From Pseudoxanthomonas sacheonensis (GTDB lineage Bacteria > Pseudomonadota > Gammaproteobacteria > Xanthomonadales > Xanthomonadaceae): a stretch of DNA of 64,000 nucleotides. The notes beneath the pieces were generated by a model. It did not search any database and had not been told where the DNA came from. It saw only the letters and a program-made list of their open reading frames with translations. The position numbers were made by a program, and so were the translations under genes. Location: assembly GCF_010093305.1 (NCBI RefSeq), contig NZ_PDWS01000016.1, positions 33,723-97,722 of the forward strand. Direction: 5' to 3'. This document shows, in pieces, positions 53,401-62,809 of the stretch (within the stretch, counting starts at the first letter, position 1; each line of letters begins with the position of its first letter).

Positions 53401-55715
53401 TAGGCATTTCGTTCTCCTCCGCCGGAGTGCTCAGCGGCACGCCGATCGTGGCGGGCACGTTCAATTTCGTGGTCCGCAGCACCGACAGTACCGGCGGCAC
53501 TGCGGCCACCATCGCGGCGAGCTATTCGCTGACGATCGCAGCGCCGACGATCGCCATCGCACCGGCCAGCCTGCCCGCAGGCGGTGTGGGAACGCCCTAC
53601 GCGGCCAGCCTCAGCGCCAGCGGCGGCACGGCGCCTTATTCCTACTCCTTGAGCAGCGGCGGTCTGCCGCCAGGCGTGAGCTTCAGCTCGGCGGGAGCGT
53701 TCAGCGGCACGCCGGCCATTGCGGGCAACTACAACCTCACTGTCCAGGCGACGGACAGCCTGGGCTTCAGCGCCAGCCGGTCGTACACGATCGCCATCGC
53801 CGATACCGCACCGGTCGCGGTGGCCGACAACGCGACCACGCCGGCGCAGCAACCGGTCACCATCGCGGTGACCGGCAACGACAGCGGAGTGATCAGCGCG
53901 GTGGCCATCGCCAGCGCGCCCGCGCACGGCGCGGCGGCGGTCAGCGGCACCAGCATCGTGTACACGCCGGCGACCGGCTACCACGGTGCCGATTCGCTGA
54001 GCTATACCGCCATCGGTCCCGGCGGCAGCTCCGCCCCGGCCACGGTGTCGATCACGGTAACCCCGCTAGCCGTGCCGCAAGGCCAGCCGCAAACGGTGAC
54101 CACGCTGGCGGGTCAGGCAGTCACCATCGATGCGGCCCTCAACGCCAGCGGCGGCCCGTTCACCGGCGTCGCCATCGTCGCCGCGCCCAGCACAGGCACC
54201 GCGACCGTCAGCGGCACCAATATCGTCTACACGCCGCCGACCGACGCTTCGGGCTCGATCACCATCGGCTATACCTTGAGCAATGCGTTCGGCGCATCGG
54301 CGCCGATCATCGCCACGGTCACGGTCAATCCGCTGCCGGTGGCCGTCTCGCGACAGGTCAGCGCGATCGCCGGCACTCCGGTCGTAGTCGACCTCACCGC
54401 TGGCGCCAGCGGCGGGCCATTCACGGCGGCGACACTGGTTTCCGTTCTACCGGCGTCCTCCGGCACCGCCATGATCGCCGGCAGCGGCGGCACCTACGAG
54501 CTTACCTTCACCCCGGCGGCTTCCTTCTCCGGTCTGGCCACCGTCACCTTCACGCTGGCCAACGCGTTCGCCACCTCGGCGCCGGCGACGGTCGATATCG
54601 AGGTGGCCCTGCGTCCTGACCCGACCCTCGATGCCGAGGTCATGGGCGTGCTCGGTGCGCAGGCTTCGGCGACGCGCCGTTTCGCCAACGCGCAGATCGG
54701 CAACTTCCAGCAGCGCATGGAAGGTCTGCACGGCGGCAACGAAGGCGCGCGCTTCCAGAACCGGTTGAGCTTTGCCACCGACCCCGCCTGCAACGACGAT
54801 ACGCGGCGCGCGCTCGACAGCCATTGCCCCGTCCGCGACGAGGCCGCGCCGGTCGCAGCGCCGGCACCGGCCGCCACCGGCGGTTCGTACGCGTTCTGGA
54901 CCGGCGGTTCGATCAACAGCGGCGACCGCGACGGCAGCACGGACAGCAGCGGTTTCGACTTCGAGACCACCGGCGTCAGCCTGGGCGCCGACTACCGCAT
55001 CAATCGCGCCTTCGTGCTGGGCGGCGGCATCGGTTACGGCCGCGACGACAGCGACATCGGCGAGAACGGCAGCCGCAGCGACTCGGACAGCCTGACCTTG
55101 GCGGTGTACGGCAGCTATCACCCAGGCGAAACTTTCTTCATCGACGGTCTGCTCGGTTATCAACGCCTGTCCTTCGACAGCCGCCGCTACGTCGCCGCCA
55201 ACGGCGGTCAAGTGAGCGGCGAACGCGACGGCAAGCAATGGCTGATCTCGCTGTCCGCCGGCGGCGACTACCGGCGCGACCGGCTGCACGTATCGCCCTA
55301 CGCCCGTTTCGATCTGGCTCGCGCCACCCTGGACGGCTACACCGAGCAAGGCGATGCGATCTACGCGCTGCGATACGAAGACCAGGACGTGGATACTTCC
55401 ACCGCCAGCCTGGGCCTGCGGCTGGATTACCGCTATCCGGTCAGCCTGGGCACCTTCTCGCCCCAGTTGCGCCTGGAATACCAGCACGACTTCCAGGACG
55501 ACGGTTCGGCCACGATCAGTTACGCCGATCTGCCCGGCGGTCCGTTCTACCGCGCCGATGTGCAGGGGCTGGAGCGCAACCGCTTCGTGTTGGGCCTGGG
55601 CGCCATCCTGCATACCGAACGCGACCTGACCCTGCGCTTCGAATACCGCGGCCTGTTCGGCAGCAGCGACGATACCGATCACGGCGTGCTGCTGAATCTG
55701 GAGAAGAGTTACTGA
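50451..55715 (+). CDS. Giant Ig-repeat autotransporter adhesin
   Basis: A 1754-residue outer-membrane autotransporter. The signal peptide has an extended N-region (about residues 1-43). The passenger holds ten He_PIG-type Ig repeats (each about 85-95 residues, with GTAPY, LPxGLS, LSGTPxxxGxFNF and ATDSSTG landmarks) and four Big_9/cadherin-like domains: one after the fifth repeat and three at the end of the passenger. A helical linker follows, then a C-terminal beta-barrel (about 1460-1754) ending LNLEKSY. The ATG at 50451 has GGCAGG upstream; a TTG 12 nt earlier is possible. I infer adhesion; ligand unknown. Confidence 0.88.
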   Translation: MHQQNAHSASPSRAARVGFISWFGLLALTCAAWFWPGAAMAAPSPNCGPFNITVAHGGSQVIDASACDGPDDFGIGLLEVPPAHGTVTINTLAQTVTYAHAGGGDTATSDTFVFDDGLNNEVTVNVTIGAASPITISPGTLSMTAGTPFSQQLTAAGGTAPYAWTLASGALPAGLTFNASGLLAGTPTARGNHTFTVQATDNTSLTATKSYTLTVANPTLSLSPANPTAAVNGVAYSFTFTPVGGVAPYTLAHEVVSGSLPPGLSLSGATLSGTPSAVGSYTFGIRVTDSSTGPGSYFEVESVTLVVNPPPTITVNPATVPAATVGAAYSQTITGGGGTAPYTFAITAGALPAGLSLSGTGALSGTPTAGGTFNFTVTATDANSFSGSRAYSLTVSAPTIAVAPTTLPAGAVATAYNQTISASGGTAPYTRAITAGALPAGLSLSSTGTLSGTPTAGGTFNFTVTATDSSTGAGPYTGSRAYSLTINAATVVLPATTLANGTLATAYSATLNPASGGTAPYAYALTAGALPPGLSLSSAGALSGTPTANGTFNFSVTATDSSTGTGPYTATQAYALTIVEIAPVANAVSATVGYGSAANAVTLNITGGTPTSVAVGTAPTHGTAIASGLSITYQPNAGYAGADSFTYTATNAAGTSAPATVTITVSNPTITVTASGPLSAQTGAPYTQTFTWNGGASPYSGYSVTGLPAGLSITGTTADSVTVSGTPTAGGSFLLNASAVDSSTGNGPFTQAQAFMLNVGAPTLSLTPAAGTLTVAYGSPYSQTIVASGGTAPYSYALTAGALPPGISLSSAGLLSGTPTVPGSYSIALRATDSSTGTGAPYSVVGNYVLQVGVPTIAIAPASLPNPVPGVAYSQTLTASGGVAPYAFSLTTGSLPVGMSFSSAGVLSGTPAMTGTFNFTVAVQDANGQSGARAYSVTIATPTLTLTPTTLPAGSPGVAYSQSFSTSGGVAPYSYSLDSGALPIGISFSSAGVLSGTPIVAGTFNFVVRSTDSTGGTAATIAASYSLTIAAPTIAIAPASLPAGGVGTPYAASLSASGGTAPYSYSLSSGGLPPGVSFSSAGAFSGTPAIAGNYNLTVQATDSLGFSASRSYTIAIADTAPVAVADNATTPAQQPVTIAVTGNDSGVISAVAIASAPAHGAAAVSGTSIVYTPATGYHGADSLSYTAIGPGGSSAPATVSITVTPLAVPQGQPQTVTTLAGQAVTIDAALNASGGPFTGVAIVAAPSTGTATVSGTNIVYTPPTDASGSITIGYTLSNAFGASAPIIATVTVNPLPVAVSRQVSAIAGTPVVVDLTAGASGGPFTAATLVSVLPASSGTAMIAGSGGTYELTFTPAASFSGLATVTFTLANAFATSAPATVDIEVALRPDPTLDAEVMGVLGAQASATRRFANAQIGNFQQRMEGLHGGNEGARFQNRLSFATDPACNDDTRRALDSHCPVRDEAAPVAAPAPAATGGSYAFWTGGSINSGDRDGSTDSSGFDFETTGVSLGADYRINRAFVLGGGIGYGRDDSDIGENGSRSDSDSLTLAVYGSYHPGETFFIDGLLGYQRLSFDSRRYVAANGGQVSGERDGKQWLISLSAGGDYRRDRLHVSPYARFDLARATLDGYTEQGDAIYALRYEDQDVDTSTASLGLRLDYRYPVSLGTFSPQLRLEYQHDFQDDGSATISYADLPGGPFYRADVQGLERNRFVLGLGAILHTERDLTLRFEYRGLFGSSDDTDHGVLLNLEKSY

Positions 55716-55739
55716 TGCGGACGGAGTTGCTGATGGAAT

Positions 55740-55760
55740 GGGCGCGGCGCGGCCGCGCCC
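55740..55760 (+). terminator. GC-rich hairpin downstream of the autotransporter
   Basis: 8-bp arms (GGGCGCGG and CCGCGCCC) with a CGCGG loop, 25 nt after the autotransporter stop, followed by GCTCTT. There is no long U-run, so termination is likely but not certain. Confidence 0.45.
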
Positions 55761-55940
55761 GCTCTTGGCGCACTCTGTGGTCCGCTTCTCCGGCATGAGC
55801 ATTCCCTCCCATTGAGAGGACCCAGCGCCGAGGAAGACTCCTCGACGGGCGGATCCTCTACCGGAGTCCAACTGCTGCCTTGAGCCGAAACTCCCGGATC
55901 TTCCGAAGAACGTGTATCGGAATTCGTACGCGCAGGACTT

Positions 55941-58900
55941 TCAGACCACGGTTTCTACCGAAGAAGGCGGCTTCCAGACGCTGCGTTGCACCAACGCATC
56001 GGTCGCCTTTCGCTGGTCCTGCGCATCCAGCTCAACCAGCCATTGCGTCTGTCCGCCGGCGCTGGCCGCAATCGCAATCCCGTCCCGATAAAGCACGCTG
56101 GATCCGGGTACCCGGGGAATCTTCGCGCCGGTCAGTACGGTGCCGAGCAGGTTGGCCGGGTCGGCGGCGGAAACGCGCACCAGTTGTCCGTCGGCCGGAC
56201 GGCGCCTCATTTGCCGCAGCAGACCCAGCGCTTCGGGCAGCGCGAACTGCTCCCCGGACAGCCCCACGATGAAGCGGCCGCCGCGAATCTCGCCGCGCGC
56301 TTCCAGGCGATGGTAGACACGGACCAGTTCGCGCCAGGGAGGAAGCCAGACCGCCTCGCGCTCGAGCATTCGCCAGCACACCACGCCGTATCGGCGCAGC
56401 AGGGTGCGGGCCACGTGTTCGATCGCTTCCGGCGATTTCTTCGCGCCCGGATCGGCGTTCGGCTGGCGTACCAGCGCCCACCGTCCGGCATCCTGGATAC
56501 CGAACAGCGAATGGCGCCGACGCCTGGATGAAATGGAGGCGCGTTTCGAAGCGGGCACCAGCAACGCGCGCAAGCCGGCATAGCTGTCGCAGTGAACGCG
56601 GCCGCGCGCCACCAGTTCGGCCAGCGCGTCTTCCAGTTCCGTCTTCAACAGGTGCGCCCCTTCCGCAAGCTCGTCGAAGAAAGAGGCCCCGCTGGCGGTC
56701 AGCCATTCAACGACCTTGCTGGCGCGCGAGCTCATGCCCGCGTCGTCGCCAGGCGCCGGCGCCAGCTGACGCCAGAACGGCGCCGTGCGGCGCGGCAGCA
56801 GAAGCAGCGGCGTGGAGCGCAACGAAGCGCTTGCGGCGATACCGCCTTCGGAAGCGCTGGGCCGCAGCCGCGTCCACAGCGTGCGTCCGGAGGTGCAGAG
56901 ATCGTCGAGCCAGGCGATGGAATAGTCCTGGACCCGGGCCGACAGCAGCTCTGCTTCCCAACTGGCCGCCGGCGCCTCGTAGCCTTCCAACTGGCCGAGC
57001 ACGACGGACAGGGCTTCCGGGCCGCTGACGCGGGCAGCGGCGCTGAGGTGCTGCCAGTCGAACAGGAACCGCACGAAATCGCGCGGCTCCACCGGTTCTA
57101 TTTCCTGGCGCAGGCGCTTGAGCGTGTAGCGGTGGATGCGGGCGAGCAGATGCCGTTCGCACCATTCCGTTTCTCCGGAACCGGGAGTGAAGCTCCCTTG
57201 CATTACATAACCTTCGTTTTGAAGTCCGAGCAACGCGATTTCCATTTCCGCAACCGGTACCTGCAGCTGCGCGGCAAGCTCGTCCGCACGCATCGGACCC
57301 AGGCCGGAGAGGCGCGAGCGCAGCAGTTCGCGCATCGCCTGTTCGTTGCTCCAAGGCGTTTCGGCGTATTCGCGCGGCACTTCCACCGGCGGATGCGCGA
57401 CTGCGCCGGGATAGACCGCCGCCGCTTGCGGAAGCCGCTCCGTCGCCACCCAACGACCGGCACCGTGCAGCTCCAGCCGGGTAGCGCGGCCGTCCGCAGC
57501 CAGCGCCTGCAGCCACTGCTGCCAGTCGGGCGCCGCGCGGACTTCCGCTTCCGTGATCAATCCCAGGCCGCTCAGGGCTTCGTGCATTTCGTCCACGCTC
57601 CGCGCCTCGGGCCAGGCCTCGCGCCTGACCGCTTCTATGGCCTCGGCATCGAGCCGGCCCATATCCGCAGCGCTTTCCGGATCGGCGTAGCGGCGGCTCT
57701 GCACCGCCTGCGTTCTGCGTTCTTCCAATGGCGCATCGTCCAGATACGCGTAAGGACGCGCGCTCAGCGCTTCGGCCGCGAGGGGCGAAGGCGCCGGCAG
57801 ATCCCTGGCCAGCACTTCGACTTCTCCGGACTCGATGCGGCGCAGCAGGTTCAGCCAGCCGTCCGCATCCATCGCGTCATACAGGCAATCCCACAGGGTT
57901 TGCGCCACCAGCGGGTGCTCCGGAATTTCCCGCTCCCCGGCCAGGTTCTCCGCGCATGCCACCTGGTCGGGAAAAACCGTCGCCAGCAAGTCCTCCGATT
58001 TCATGCGTTGCAGTTGCGGCGGCACTTTCTTGCCGCCCTGGAAACGCGGCAGCGCCAAGGCCGTGGTCGCATTCCAGCGCCAGCGCACCGCGAACAGCGG
58101 CGCATCCAGCAGCGCCTGCACCAGGACCTCGAGCGCCGAGGCCGACTTCAGGTAGTGCTCCACGTCCTGCAGCGGAAAGCTATGGCTGGTGGAAAGCGAC
58201 AGCACGATCGCATCCTCGGTCGCCGCAGCCTGCAATTCGAAATTGAACTTGCGGCAGAAGCGCTTGCGCAATGCCAGTCCCCAGGCGCGATTCAGGCGAC
58301 TGCCGTAAGGCGAGTGGATCACCAGCTGGGTGCCGCCGGATTCGTCGAAGAACCGCTCCATCACGATGCGCGTCTGCGTAGACAAGGCGCCGAGCGCGGC
58401 CTGCGCGCGCGCCAGATGATCCACGATCTGCTGCGCCGCCTCCCTTTGCATCCCCGTCTGCCGCGCCAGCCCATCGCAAGCTGCGTCCTCACCGGACGCA
58501 GCGATCGCGTCCCCGACCGCTGCGCGCAAACGCGAAACGCCGAACGACAATTCGTCGGTACGGCCGGGCGCCTCACCCAGCCAGAACGGGATGTTGGGCG
58601 GCGCGCCCTGCGCATCCTCCACGCGCACGCGGCCGGGTTCGATCCGCAGGATCCGGTAGCTGGCGTTGCCGAGCTGGAAAATATCGCCGGCCATGCTCTC
58701 CACCGCGAAGTCCTCGTTCACGGTGCCGATGTTGTGCGCCTGCGGTTCCAGCAGCACCGCGTAATCGCCGGTCTCGGGGATGGTGCCGCCGGACATCAAG
58801 GCCGTCATCCGCGCGCCCTTGCGCTCGCGCAGACGGCGATTGACCGCATCGCGATGCACGTACCCGGCTCGCGGGCCACGCCGGGTAGTGAAGCCTTCGG

Positions 58901-60293
58901 ACAGCATCCGCACCACTGCGTCGTAGTCTTCGCGCTTCAACTTCGCGTACGGCCATGCGCGGCGCAGCAGGGCGAAGAGTTCGTCCTCGTCCCATTCCGC
59001 GCATGCGACCTCGGCGACGATCTGCTGCGCCAGCACGTCCAAGGGCGCCGGCTGCACGCGCAGCGCGTCGAGTTCTCCCCTGGCCACGCAATCCAGCAAC
59101 GCCGCGCATTCGAGCAGTTCGTCGCGCGACTGGGGAAACAACCGCGCCTTGGGAACCCCTCCCACCGCATGCCCCGAACGTCCGGCGCGCTGCAGGAAGG
59201 TGGCGATGGAGCGCGGCGAACCCAGCTGGCAGACCAGATCGACGTCGCCGATATCCAGGCCCAGTTCCAGCGACGCGGTGGCCACCAGTACTTTCAGGTC
59301 GCCACGCTTGAGCCGTTGTTCGGCATCCAGTCGCGCTTCTTTGGCCAGGCTTCCGTGATGGGCGGCGACGGCCTGCTTGCCCAGCAATTCGCCCAGGTGG
59401 CGGGCCGCACGTTCGGCCATGCGTCGCGTGTTGACGAAAACCAGCGTGGTGCGATGCGCGCGCACCAGTTCGGCCACTCGCACGTACACCTGTTCCCACT
59501 GGTCGTTGGACATGACCGCTGTCAGCGGCGTAGGCGGAATTTCCAGCGCCAGATCGCGCTGCTTGGCATAGCCGATGTCGACGATCGCGCAATCGACAAC
59601 GCCAGCGGCGTGCGCGGAACCGCCACCCACCAGGAAGCGGGCCACTTCATCGATCGGCTTCTGCGTGGCCGAGAGTCCGATGCGCACGAGTGGCGCCGCA
59701 CACAACGCCTGCAGGCGCTCCAGCGATAGCGAAAGATGGCTGCCGCGCTTGCTTGCGGCCACGGCATGGATTTCGTCCACGATCACCGTGCGGGTGGTGG
59801 ACAGCATGGCCCGTCCCGAGACCGACCCCAGCAGTACGTACAGCGATTCCGGCGTGGTGACCAGGATATGCGGCGGCTTGCGCAGGCTCTGCTGGCGTTC
59901 CTTCTGCGGCGTATCGCCGGTGCGCACCGCCGTGCGGATCTCCACGTCCGGCAAACCCAGGGCTGCGAGTTCCTGGCGGATTCCCGCCAGCGGCGCGTCC
60001 AGGTTCAGCTTGATATCGTTCGAAAGCGCTTTCAGGGGCGAGATGTAGAGGACGGTGGTTTCGTCGGGCAATCCCTCCGGTTGCTCCTGCCGCTGCTGCA
60101 ACCCTATGCGCACCAGTTCGTCCAGCGCCGCCAGGAAAGCCGTGAGCGTCTTGCCCGAGCCGGTAGGCGCTGCCACCAAGGTGTTCCGGCCCGCTCTGAT
60201 CTGCGGCCACGCTTCGGCCTGCGCCTGCGTGGGCGCACCGAAAGTCCGGCTGAACCAGTTGGCGACGGCGGGATGGAAAGTGTCGAGAGGCAT
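55941..60293 (-). CDS. lhr: Lhr-type ATP-dependent helicase
   Basis: A 1450-residue superfamily 2 helicase of the large helicase-related (Lhr) family. Walker A is APTGSGKT at residues 42-49, the DEIH box is in VIVDEIHA, and motif VI is in the [10 protein letters not shown] stretch. The Lhr core and C-terminal extension follow; length is close to the family's 1500. It unwinds nucleic acid in DNA repair. The ATG at 60293 gives the normal N-terminus ([10 protein letters not shown]); a longer frame upstream is not supported. It is divergent from the cupin gene. Confidence 0.93.
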   Translation of the reverse strand: MPLDTFHPAVANWFSRTFGAPTQAQAEAWPQIRAGRNTLVAAPTGSGKTLTAFLAALDELVRIGLQQRQEQPEGLPDETTVLYISPLKALSNDIKLNLDAPLAGIRQELAALGLPDVEIRTAVRTGDTPQKERQQSLRKPPHILVTTPESLYVLLGSVSGRAMLSTTRTVIVDEIHAVAASKRGSHLSLSLERLQALCAAPLVRIGLSATQKPIDEVARFLVGGGSAHAAGVVDCAIVDIGYAKQRDLALEIPPTPLTAVMSNDQWEQVYVRVAELVRAHRTTLVFVNTRRMAERAARHLGELLGKQAVAAHHGSLAKEARLDAEQRLKRGDLKVLVATASLELGLDIGDVDLVCQLGSPRSIATFLQRAGRSGHAVGGVPKARLFPQSRDELLECAALLDCVARGELDALRVQPAPLDVLAQQIVAEVACAEWDEDELFALLRRAWPYAKLKREDYDAVVRMLSEGFTTRRGPRAGYVHRDAVNRRLRERKGARMTALMSGGTIPETGDYAVLLEPQAHNIGTVNEDFAVESMAGDIFQLGNASYRILRIEPGRVRVEDAQGAPPNIPFWLGEAPGRTDELSFGVSRLRAAVGDAIAASGEDAACDGLARQTGMQREAAQQIVDHLARAQAALGALSTQTRIVMERFFDESGGTQLVIHSPYGSRLNRAWGLALRKRFCRKFNFELQAAATEDAIVLSLSTSHSFPLQDVEHYLKSASALEVLVQALLDAPLFAVRWRWNATTALALPRFQGGKKVPPQLQRMKSEDLLATVFPDQVACAENLAGEREIPEHPLVAQTLWDCLYDAMDADGWLNLLRRIESGEVEVLARDLPAPSPLAAEALSARPYAYLDDAPLEERRTQAVQSRRYADPESAADMGRLDAEAIEAVRREAWPEARSVDEMHEALSGLGLITEAEVRAAPDWQQWLQALAADGRATRLELHGAGRWVATERLPQAAAVYPGAVAHPPVEVPREYAETPWSNEQAMRELLRSRLSGLGPMRADELAAQLQVPVAEMEIALLGLQNEGYVMQGSFTPGSGETEWCERHLLARIHRYTLKRLRQEIEPVEPRDFVRFLFDWQHLSAAARVSGPEALSVVLGQLEGYEAPAASWEAELLSARVQDYSIAWLDDLCTSGRTLWTRLRPSASEGGIAASASLRSTPLLLLPRRTAPFWRQLAPAPGDDAGMSSRASKVVEWLTASGASFFDELAEGAHLLKTELEDALAELVARGRVHCDSYAGLRALLVPASKRASISSRRRRHSLFGIQDAGRWALVRQPNADPGAKKSPEAIEHVARTLLRRYGVVCWRMLEREAVWLPPWRELVRVYHRLEARGEIRGGRFIVGLSGEQFALPEALGLLRQMRRRPADGQLVRVSAADPANLLGTVLTGAKIPRVPGSSVLYRDGIAIAASAGGQTQWLVELDAQDQRKATDALVQRSVWKPPSSVETVV

Positions 60294-60448
60294 TGGGAAG
60301 TCGGCGAAGGCCTTCTTGGGTCCCGCGGACCCGTTCACTGGGAATCTACATGGGGCCGGATGCCGGGCATCCAACTATACGACCCGTGAACAAGGGCCGC
60401 TCTAGAATAGGAAACCTTAATACGAGGAACCTTGCACGGAGGTTTGCC

Positions 60449-60988
60449 ATGCTGCGTTCGCATGTGGTGGGGAAGCCCACCGAATCGCATCCTGCTACCG
60501 AGATATTCCGTTTGACGCCCGATGGCGCCATCCCCAACAGCACCAATCCGGCGCTGGTCTACCGCGGCGTCTTTTCGCAACGCGACGACGCAGGCGCGCA
60601 ATGGCTGGAAAAGCGCTTCGCGGACAACGGCTGGACCGACGCCTGGCGCTGGAGCGTTTATCCGTTCCATCATTTCCACAGCAATACGCATGAAGTACTC
60701 GGCGCATTCGCGGGAAAGGCGCTGCTTCAGCTGGGCGGCGAGCATGGGCCGGAAGTGAATCTGCGGGCCGGGGACGTGTTGGTCATACCGGCGGGCGTGG
60801 CCCATCGCAAATTGCGGGAAGCCGATGGATTCCAGGTAGTCGGCGCCTATCCGGAAGGCCGCGAACCCGACATGCGCACGGGCCTGGAAAGCGAGCGCGA
60901 AACCACCGAAAAAGCCGTCGCCCAGGTGCCTGTTCCGGCGGCGGATCCCGTGTTCGGCGCAGAGGGCCTGCGCCTCTTCTGGCGCTAG
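60449..60988 (+). CDS. Cupin-domain protein
   Basis: A 179-residue single-cupin protein. The metal-site motif appears as WSVYPFHHFHSNTHEVLGAFAGKALLQLGG and the second motif as LRAGDVLVIPAGVAHRKL. GGAGG lies 7 nt before the ATG at 60449. Related to the YjlB group. Substrate unknown. Confidence 0.83.
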   Translation: MLRSHVVGKPTESHPATEIFRLTPDGAIPNSTNPALVYRGVFSQRDDAGAQWLEKRFADNGWTDAWRWSVYPFHHFHSNTHEVLGAFAGKALLQLGGEHGPEVNLRAGDVLVIPAGVAHRKLREADGFQVVGAYPEGREPDMRTGLESERETTEKAVAQVPVPAADPVFGAEGLRLFWR

Positions 60989-61130
60989 CCGCCGCACCTC
61001 CTTGTCGTCTGGCAACACCGGACGCACCGAAGCGAAGAGAAAAGGCCGACGATTCGTGCCGGCCTCGGTTCGTAGCCGGGCTTTCCGAATCGATCCTTCC
61101 GTGGCTCCGCACGCAAATGGCGGTAGAGCG

Positions 61131-61568
61131 CTAGCGGTAGACCAGTACCGGCACGTTGCCGTGGGTGAGCACTTTCTGGGTCTCGCTGCCCAGCAGCAGG
61201 CCCTTGACGCCACGGCGCCCGTGCGATGCCATCACGATAAGATCGCAGCCCCGCTCGGTAGCGGTCCGCAGGATGTCTTCGTAAGGATGGTCGCTGACGG
61301 TCGACACCGATTCGAAAGCAACGCCCGCGGCCCGGGCCGCGGACTCGACCGCGCCGAGCAGGTTGGCCGCTTGTTCCGCACTCACCCGCAGGTATTCCTC
61401 GCGCGTGGATTCCACTTGCAGCGCCTCATAGGCAAAGACGTGGAACGACGGCGTCGCATGGAAGCCGGTCACCCGTGCGCCCATGGCCTTGGCCAGTGCG
61501 ACTCCCCGCTCGATCGCGCGCAACGACAGATCCGAGCCGTCGGTCGGCAACAGGATGTGCTTGAACAT
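61131..61568 (-). CDS. Universal stress protein (UspA family)
   Basis: A 145-residue universal stress protein: MFKHILLPTDGSDLSLRAIERGVALAK at the N-terminus and the ATP-type motif ASHGRRGVKGLLLGSETQKVLTHGNVPVLVYR at the C-terminus (G-2x-G-9x-G-S/T). AGGAG lies 9 nt before the ATG. An FNR-type box lies 70 nt upstream, so induction at low oxygen is likely. Confidence 0.92.
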   Translation of the reverse strand: MFKHILLPTDGSDLSLRAIERGVALAKAMGARVTGFHATPSFHVFAYEALQVESTREEYLRVSAEQAANLLGAVESAARAAGVAFESVSTVSDHPYEDILRTATERGCDLIVMASHGRRGVKGLLLGSETQKVLTHGNVPVLVYR

Positions 61569-61637
61569 ACTCGGTTCTCCTCACAGTCGGCTCAATGCCC
61601 GTTGGGCATCAACATTGCACATCCGGCCGTCAGCAAC

Positions 61638-61651
61638 TTGATCCAGGTCAA
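61638..61651 (-). promoter_or_regulatory. FNR/Anr-type box upstream of the universal stress gene
   Basis: TTGATCCAGGTCAA matches the FNR/Anr consensus TTGAT-N4-(A/G)TCAA. Its centre lies about 76 bp before the ATG. A class II promoter would place the transcription start near 61603. Confidence 0.65.
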
Positions 61652-61730
61652 CTTCGCTATAAGTGATGGGCGAGCCGAGCGGATTACCCCTGGCCTGGAG
61701 GCGCGGAACGCAGCTCATGCCCATGCACGG

Positions 61731-61822
61731 GCGCGTAGGCTGGGTTGGCTCCATCAACCCAGCATGCCGGGACACTCTGCCAAGAGCGCTGGGTTGGTAA
61801 AGCCAACCCAGCCTACGGTCCT
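61731..61822. repeat. 92-bp palindromic repeat, copy A
   Basis: Perfect 16-bp outer arms (GTAGGCTGGGTTGGCT at 61735-61750, its complement at 61801-61816) enclose 9-bp inner arms (CAACCCAGC at 61755-61763, GCTGGGTTG at 61788-61796). It ends inside the LysR gene's stop codon. A second copy at 63658 is in the same orientation, with 5 differences over 92 bp, all transitions. Confidence 0.9.
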
Positions 61823-62720
61823 AGGCGTTGATCAATGAGACGACCGTTTCTCTGACCCAGCGTAGGCCGTTGTGCCCGTGGCTGCGCTCATGCCATACCA
61901 TCGCCATGCTGAACCCTTCCACGGGAAACGGACACTCGACCTGCTTGAGCTTGTCGGTACGGTCGTGCACCAGTCGTGCCGGAACCAGGGCCACGAAGTC
62001 CGACTCGGCCACGATTTCCGGAACGAACAGGAAAGAAGCCGCGGACAGCACCACGTTGCGCTTGTGTCCAAGAGCGGCCAGAGCGTCGTCCACCGGAGTG
62101 ACGAAACCGCCGCCGCGCGGCGATACGATCACATGCTCCAGCTGGGCGAACTCTTCGACCGTGATCCGTCTGCGCAACCGCGGATGGTTCCGGCGCCCGA
62201 TGAGCACATAACGCTCATCGAACAGAGGCCTGCTGCGAAGGCTGGGAGGCGCGGTTTGCGGCGTCATGAAGGCCAGGTCGACTTCGCCACGCGCCATCTG
62301 CGACTCCAGCTGCGACGCATCGAGAGTGCGGAGCGCCACGCGCACGCCGGGCGCGCTTTTCCTGAGTTGTTTGACCAGCGGTTTGACCGCCGCCGCCTGC
62401 ATGTAGTCCGTGCAAGCGATAGCCACGACCAGCTTGGCCTTGGCAGGATCGAAATTGCTGTGCGAGGCGACCGTGGCGCGAATTCCGTCGAGAGCCTGGC
62501 GCAAGGGAGCCAGCAGTTCGATGGCCTTGGCCGTCGGCGCCATCCCTCGTTGCACGGGAATCAGCAGCGGGTCATCGAACATATCCCTCAGTCGGCTCAA
62601 CTGGGCGCTGACCGCCGGTTGGCTCAGATGCAGACGGGCAGCCGCTTTCGTCACGTTCTGCTCCGCCAGCAACGCTTCCAGAGTGACCAGCAGATTGAGG
62701 TCCAGGCGCTTGCTATCCAT
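61821..62720 (-). CDS. LysR-family transcriptional regulator
   Basis: A 299-residue LysR regulator: N-terminal HTH (MDSKRLDLNLLVTLEALLAEQNVTKAAARLHLSQPAVSAQLSRLR) and a substrate-binding effector domain. It is divergent from the NAD(P)H-dependent oxidoreductase across 89 nt, the classic LysR/target arrangement. ATG 62720 is the canonical start. Effector unknown, perhaps a quinone or electrophile. Confidence 0.92.
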   Translation of the reverse strand: MDSKRLDLNLLVTLEALLAEQNVTKAAARLHLSQPAVSAQLSRLRDMFDDPLLIPVQRGMAPTAKAIELLAPLRQALDGIRATVASHSNFDPAKAKLVVAIACTDYMQAAAVKPLVKQLRKSAPGVRVALRTLDASQLESQMARGEVDLAFMTPQTAPPSLRSRPLFDERYVLIGRRNHPRLRRRITVEEFAQLEHVIVSPRGGGFVTPVDDALAALGHKRNVVLSAASFLFVPEIVAESDFVALVPARLVHDRTDKLKQVECPFPVEGFSMAMVWHERSHGHNGLRWVRETVVSLINA

Positions 62721-62809
62721 CAAATGGATGGTAGCCGAAAAATTATGCGATTTTACAGATAGATGAAAGCGGCTGATCGTAATGGCTACGCCAGCTTGCG
62801 AGCGAAGTA
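62721..62809. promoter_or_regulatory. Divergent LysR / oxidoreductase promoter region
   Basis: An 89-nt AT-rich gap that must hold both promoters. It includes an imperfect AAAAATTATGCGATTTT palindrome (about 62738-62754), which could be the LysR binding site. Confidence 0.4.

Noticed and set aside
50256..53984. 1242-codon open frame on the minus strand opposite the autotransporter
   Set aside because: It mirrors the Ig-repeat coding strand. The plus-strand frame has domains, signal peptide and barrel; the minus frame is Arg/Gly-rich noise created by GC-rich repeats.
56592..59729. 1045-codon plus-strand frame opposite Lhr
   Set aside because: Anti-sense shadow of the Lhr helicase; composition is Arg/Gln/His-rich and lacks domains.
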